DNA from: Cyanobium gracile PCC 6307
GTDB taxonomy: Bacteria; Cyanobacteriota; Cyanobacteriia; PCC-6307; Cyanobiaceae
Direction: 5' to 3'
Assembly (NCBI RefSeq): GCF_000316515.1
Contig: NC_019675.1
Coordinates: 2,691,964 to 2,755,963, forward strand
DNA length: 64,000 nt
The position numbers and the translations under genes were made by a program. The first letter of the stretch is position 1, and each line of letters starts with the position of its first letter. Below, piece after piece: positions 60,874 to 64,000 of this stretch. A model generated the notes under the pieces. The model had not been told where the DNA came from, made no database searches, and saw nothing but the letters and a program-made list of their open reading frames with translations.

Positions 60874-63033
60874 ATGGTCGTGGAAGAGCCCGTCAGAGTC
60901 GTGATCATCGGCGGTGGCTGTGGCGCCATGGCGGCGGCCTATGAACTCTCCAGACCCGAGCACAACGGCCGCTACGCCATCACCGTCTACCAGCAGGGCT
61001 GGAGGCTGGGAGGGAAGGGGGCCTCGGGCCGTGGTCCATCCGGTCGGGTGGAGGAGCACGGACTGCATGTGTGGCTGGGTTTCTATGAGAACTCCTTCCG
61101 CATGATGCGGGAGTGTTACGCCGAGCTGGAGGCGTCGCCGGAGGGCTCACCCTTCGGTCCCTGGCAGGACGCCTTTCTGCCGGAAAGGGATGTGGGGCTG
61201 TTCTCGCGATCGGGGTCGTCGGACTGGCGGAAGTGGAGCGCCCGGTTCCCACCCCGCCCGGGACTGCCCGGGGATCCCCTGCCACCCGGTGCCACCTATT
61301 CCATGGCGGGGTATCTGCAGCAGGCCATCGCCATGCTGCGGACCCTGATCCTGGACGTGGACGTGAGCACGCCGACGGAGGCCCCTGATGGGCGCCGGCC
61401 CGCAGACCTCCTCGAGGCCATGGCCGGCTGGCTCTCGGGGGGCACCTTCACCGGAGCGGCCCTGATCGTGGAGGGCCTCGCTCTGCTGAGCAGCGCCCTG
61501 CGGATCCTGCCGCTGCCGATGGAAGCCCCCCTGGTCCGCTTCGTCGAGGAGCTGAACATCGCCACCCGATCCTGGCTGGAGGAGCGCTGGCTCGCGGACC
61601 ACCCGAAGCGCCACATCTGGGAGATCGTGGATCTCGTGCTGGCCATTGTCGTGGGCAGCGTGCGATTCAACCTGCTCCGGGATCCCCGGGGACTGGAGGC
61701 GATCGACCACTACGAGTGCCGGGAATGGCTGCGCCTGAACGGGGCCTCGGAGCGGGCCGTGCGCTCTCCTTTCGTCGTCGGTCTCTATGACCTTGCCCTG
61801 GCCTATGAGGACGGCGATGCCAGCAAGCCTGCCCTGGCTGCCGGCCAGGCGATCCGGGGTTCGCTGCGCATGTTCTTCGGCTATCGGGGCTCCCTGTTCT
61901 GGCGTCTGCGGGCGGGCATGGGCGATGTGGTGTTTGCGCCGCTCTATGAACTGCTGCGCCGTCGGGGGGTGCGTTTCCAGTTCTTCCACAAGCTCACCAA
62001 CGTGCAGATTCCGGCGGGGCCACCCATCCAGCCGGGTGATCGCAGCCATGTGGAAGCCCTTGAGTTTGATGTTCAGGCAGAGATCCACGGCAATCGCGAC
62101 TATGACCCCCTGATCAGCGTCGGCGGTCGCCCCTGCTGGCCATCCCAGCCCGACGATGACCAGCTGGTCGACGGGGATCGCCTCCGACGCGAACAGCGGG
62201 ATTTCGAGTCCCACTGGGATCGCACGTTCACCTCCAGGCGCCGCCTCGAAGTGAAGCGGGATTTCGATGCCGTGGTCCTGGGTGTGAGCATCGGCGCCAT
62301 CCCCCATGTCTGCTCCGGGATCCTGGCCAGGGATCAGCGCTGGGCCACCATGGTGGAGAAGGTGAAAACCACGGCGACCCAGGCCTTCCAGCTCTGGCTG
62401 CAGGAGGATCTCTCCCAGCTGGGATGGCAGGGTCCTCCTTACATCGTCTCGGCGTTCGACAAGCCCTTTGACACCTGGTGTGACATGGCGCACGTCATTC
62501 CTGAAGAGGCGTGGGCGCGGCCGCCCGCCACCGCCCTCTACTTCTGCGGCGTGCTCAGGGATCCTCCGGTGCCGCCGGCGGATACCGACACCCCCTACCC
62601 GCTCCGCAGGGCGGAGGAGGTCAGGGAGAACGCCCTGGCTTTCCTGCGAAATAGTGGCTCGGCCCTCTGGCCCGGGGCCTATGACGCCGCCGGAGCGTTC
62701 CGCTGGGAGCTGCTGGCCGATCCCACGGCACCGGAGGGTGCAGGAGGGCTCCCCGGCGAAGCGAACCTCGGCGAGCAGCGATTCCTGAGTCAGTACTGGC
62801 GGGCGAACGTCAATCCGACCGACCGCTATGTGCTGGCGCTGCCGGGCAGCCTGAAGTATCGGATGTCTCCGCTGGATTCCACCTACGACAACCTCACCAT
62901 CGCGGGAGACTGGACCGACTGCGGCTTCAACGAGGGATGCACCGAAGCCGCCGTGATCTCCGGGCGACTGGCGGCCCATGCCCTGTCTGCTTCACCTTCG
63001 CTGGCAGAGATTCATGGCTATGATCATCCTTGA
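60874..63033 (+). CDS. Large FAD-dependent oxidoreductase (phytoene desaturase/amine oxidase-like)
   Basis: 719 residues. FAD loop VVIIGGGCGAMAAAYEL (near residue 8) leads into GWRLGGKGASGRG. The second flavin contact is EEHGLHVWLGFYENSFRMM, and the C-terminal flavin motif is TIAGDWTDCGFNEGCTEAAV, both as in carotenoid desaturases and related enzymes. A large middle region with hydrophobic helices suggests it contacts the membrane and a lipophilic substrate. It starts 53 bases after argS. The unknown protein and polyprenyl synthetase that follow suggest a terpenoid pathway; the substrate is not known. Confidence 0.85.
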   Translation: MVVEEPVRVVIIGGGCGAMAAAYELSRPEHNGRYAITVYQQGWRLGGKGASGRGPSGRVEEHGLHVWLGFYENSFRMMRECYAELEASPEGSPFGPWQDAFLPERDVGLFSRSGSSDWRKWSARFPPRPGLPGDPLPPGATYSMAGYLQQAIAMLRTLILDVDVSTPTEAPDGRRPADLLEAMAGWLSGGTFTGAALIVEGLALLSSALRILPLPMEAPLVRFVEELNIATRSWLEERWLADHPKRHIWEIVDLVLAIVVGSVRFNLLRDPRGLEAIDHYECREWLRLNGASERAVRSPFVVGLYDLALAYEDGDASKPALAAGQAIRGSLRMFFGYRGSLFWRLRAGMGDVVFAPLYELLRRRGVRFQFFHKLTNVQIPAGPPIQPGDRSHVEALEFDVQAEIHGNRDYDPLISVGGRPCWPSQPDDDQLVDGDRLRREQRDFESHWDRTFTSRRRLEVKRDFDAVVLGVSIGAIPHVCSGILARDQRWATMVEKVKTTATQAFQLWLQEDLSQLGWQGPPYIVSAFDKPFDTWCDMAHVIPEEAWARPPATALYFCGVLRDPPVPPADTDTPYPLRRAEEVRENALAFLRNSGSALWPGAYDAAGAFRWELLADPTAPEGAGGLPGEANLGEQRFLSQYWRANVNPTDRYVLALPGSLKYRMSPLDSTYDNLTIAGDWTDCGFNEGCTEAAVISGRLAAHALSASPSLAEIHGYDHP

Positions 63034-63127
63034 AGATTTCAGAATCAAATCTCCGCCGCAGCACGGCCTCCGCTGCAGCACGACCCGTCAGACCATAAGC
63101 CATTCCCTACCAGAACTAGATCGCTCC

Positions 63128-63601
63128 ATGCCTGATGGCCCCATGCCGGATAACCCAAAGCCAGAGAATCAACCGGGACTAGGGGATGAGGCGACTTCGG
63201 ACGGACGCTGGCAGCGCCCACCACTGGAGCGTGACCAACCCTTTCGGAGCGGCTGGTCCGACGGCGGTCCGCAGCTCGGTGGCCGGCCCATCACCGAGAC
63301 CGTGGAAGACACCATCCGGACGGCGTATCGGGTCCTTGGGGAGAACGTTCGTCAGGGTCATGACGCCGCCGAGCGCTACAGCCGGGAGACGACCCGCGGC
63401 GCTGGCGACGCCTCCGGCGACCTTGGCACGCTGGCCAGTCGCATGATCCAGCTGGGGCGGGACATGGCCACGACCTACTTCGATGCCATGGATGTCCTCC
63501 TGCAGGAGGTCGATCAGCGGCGCGCCGACCGTGAGCGCTCGTCGGAGCAGCGGGATCCCCCTGCGGAGACGGGACGCGACGATGCCGGCGAGCCGCGTTA
63601 G
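63128..63601 (+). CDS. Unknown soluble helical protein between two isoprenoid-related genes
   Basis: 157 residues from the ATG at 63128; in-frame ATGs at 63014 and 63020 are alternatives, with no clear ribosome site at any. The first 50 residues are Pro/Gly/Asp rich and likely disordered. A long amphipathic helical stretch (TETVEDTIRTAYRVLGENVR and SRMIQLGRDMATTYFDAMDV) follows, then a charged tail. The helical part resembles phasin-like or scaffold-like proteins in form, but I recognise no family. Its stop lies 33 bases before the polyprenyl synthetase start. Confidence 0.6.
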   Translation: MPDGPMPDNPKPENQPGLGDEATSDGRWQRPPLERDQPFRSGWSDGGPQLGGRPITETVEDTIRTAYRVLGENVRQGHDAAERYSRETTRGAGDASGDLGTLASRMIQLGRDMATTYFDAMDVLLQEVDQRRADRERSSEQRDPPAETGRDDAGEPR

Positions 63602-63634
63602 GAGAGGCGGTCGCCCAAGGGGCGCGTGGGGGCC

Positions 63635-64000
63635 ATGACGAGAACGATCCAGCCCCTGCTCGAAGCCTATGGGCGGCTGATTCGTGAGTATGTGGAGCGC
63701 TACCTCACGAGCCAGCCCCGGGCTCCCTATCTCCATGAACTGCTCGCCGATTATCCGAGCCGGGGCGGAAAGATGATGCGGCCGTGCATCTGCATGGCCA
63801 ATGCGCGCGCCTTCGGGGGAAGGCTGGAGGACGCCATCCCCTTCGCCGGTGCCGTGGAGATTCTCCACAATGCCCTGCTGATTCACGACGATATCCAGGA
63901 TGAAAGTGTGGAGCGTCGTGGCCTTCCCACCCTGCATGCCCTGCATGGTGTGCCGCTGGCGATCAACGCCGGCGATGCCATGCTGTTGATGGCCTTTGGT
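63635..64000 (+). CDS. Polyprenyl synthetase, 5' part (cut by right edge)
   Basis: 122 codons seen from an ATG at 63635. It has YPSRGGKMMRP (the G-K-R-x-R-P region that binds isopentenyl diphosphate, here with Met) and the first Asp-rich motif HDDIQDES with Asp85, 86 and 89. The Asp motif is DDxxD without the two-residue insert found in housekeeping bacterial geranyl/farnesyl enzymes. It should join isopentenyl diphosphate units to make a C15-C20 or longer chain, in line with its neighbours. The second Asp-rich motif is beyond the edge. Confidence 0.85.
   Translation, partial: MTRTIQPLLEAYGRLIREYVERYLTSQPRAPYLHELLADYPSRGGKMMRPCICMANARAFGGRLEDAIPFAGAVEILHNALLIHDDIQDESVERRGLPTLHALHGVPLAINAGDAMLLMAFG

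Noticed and set aside
1..64000. tRNA, rRNA, CRISPR, IS elements or attachment sites
   Set aside because: Gaps were read for T-loop sequences (GGTTCRANNC), repeat-spacer patterns, transposase motifs and terminal inverted repeats. None was seen.

Overview
The window is a GC-rich, densely packed bacterial chromosome segment. Gene content points to a picocyanobacterium of the Synechococcus/Cyanobium type. The pointers are a CuA-less cytochrome oxidase resembling the cyanobacterial alternative oxidase ARTO, a cyanobacterial-type GrrP/GrrA/GrrM peptide-modification cluster, DUF4079 and DUF2231 membrane proteins, and cyanobacterial HpsJ-like proteins. No photosystem gene lies inside the window, so this placement is an inference. 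I see no rRNA, tRNA, CRISPR array or insertion sequence.

Layout. 1-3 kb: a minus-strand MoxR ATPase / DUF58 / transglutaminase operon, cut by the left edge. 3-5.3 kb: a CobD-like PLP enzyme convergent with murG. 5.4-8.8 kb: an OmpR/EnvZ-type two-component pair flanked by two exported proteins of unknown function. 8.8-10 kb: pgk. 10.2-14.7 kb: a plus-strand run of universal stress protein, YlqF GTPase, RluA pseudouridine synthase, two related tiny membrane proteins and a TolC-like outer membrane protein.

14.7-26.5 kb: ten minus-strand genes that overlap or lie within 13 bases of each other. In transcription order they are two DUF2231 membrane proteins, CuA-less oxidase subunits II, I and III, a GMC oxidoreductase, a GH63-like glycosidase, a second GMC oxidoreductase, an HlyD-like adaptor and a small membrane protein. 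A type II NADH dehydrogenase is divergent from them at 26.6 kb. This looks like a respiratory unit joining sugar release, flavin oxidation and a quinol-type terminal oxidase.

28-47.8 kb: mostly housekeeping and central metabolism. It holds an SDR, an EamA transporter, a VOC protein, glgX, DoxX and YqhA proteins, a peptide-type ABC ATPase, a RelA/SpoT synthetase-hydrolase, a glucan debranching enzyme with a GT4 glycosyltransferase, SelO, GNAT, DUF2062, mnmE, DUF4079 and nadC.

47.9-50.5 kb: a GRRM cluster. It has an exported binding-protein-like GrrP, a GrrA precursor ending in alternating WGN/FRN repeats, and a radical SAM/SPASM maturase GrrM that should crosslink them. A large metzincin-type protease is convergent with it. 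53.3-58.8 kb is lower in GC and sparsely coding. It contains two copies of a module made of an exported protein with a PEP-CTERM-like tail plus an HpsJ-like membrane protein. 59-64 kb: argS, then a large FAD oxidoreductase, an unknown protein and a polyprenyl synthetase cut by the right edge, probably the start of an isoprenoid gene cluster.
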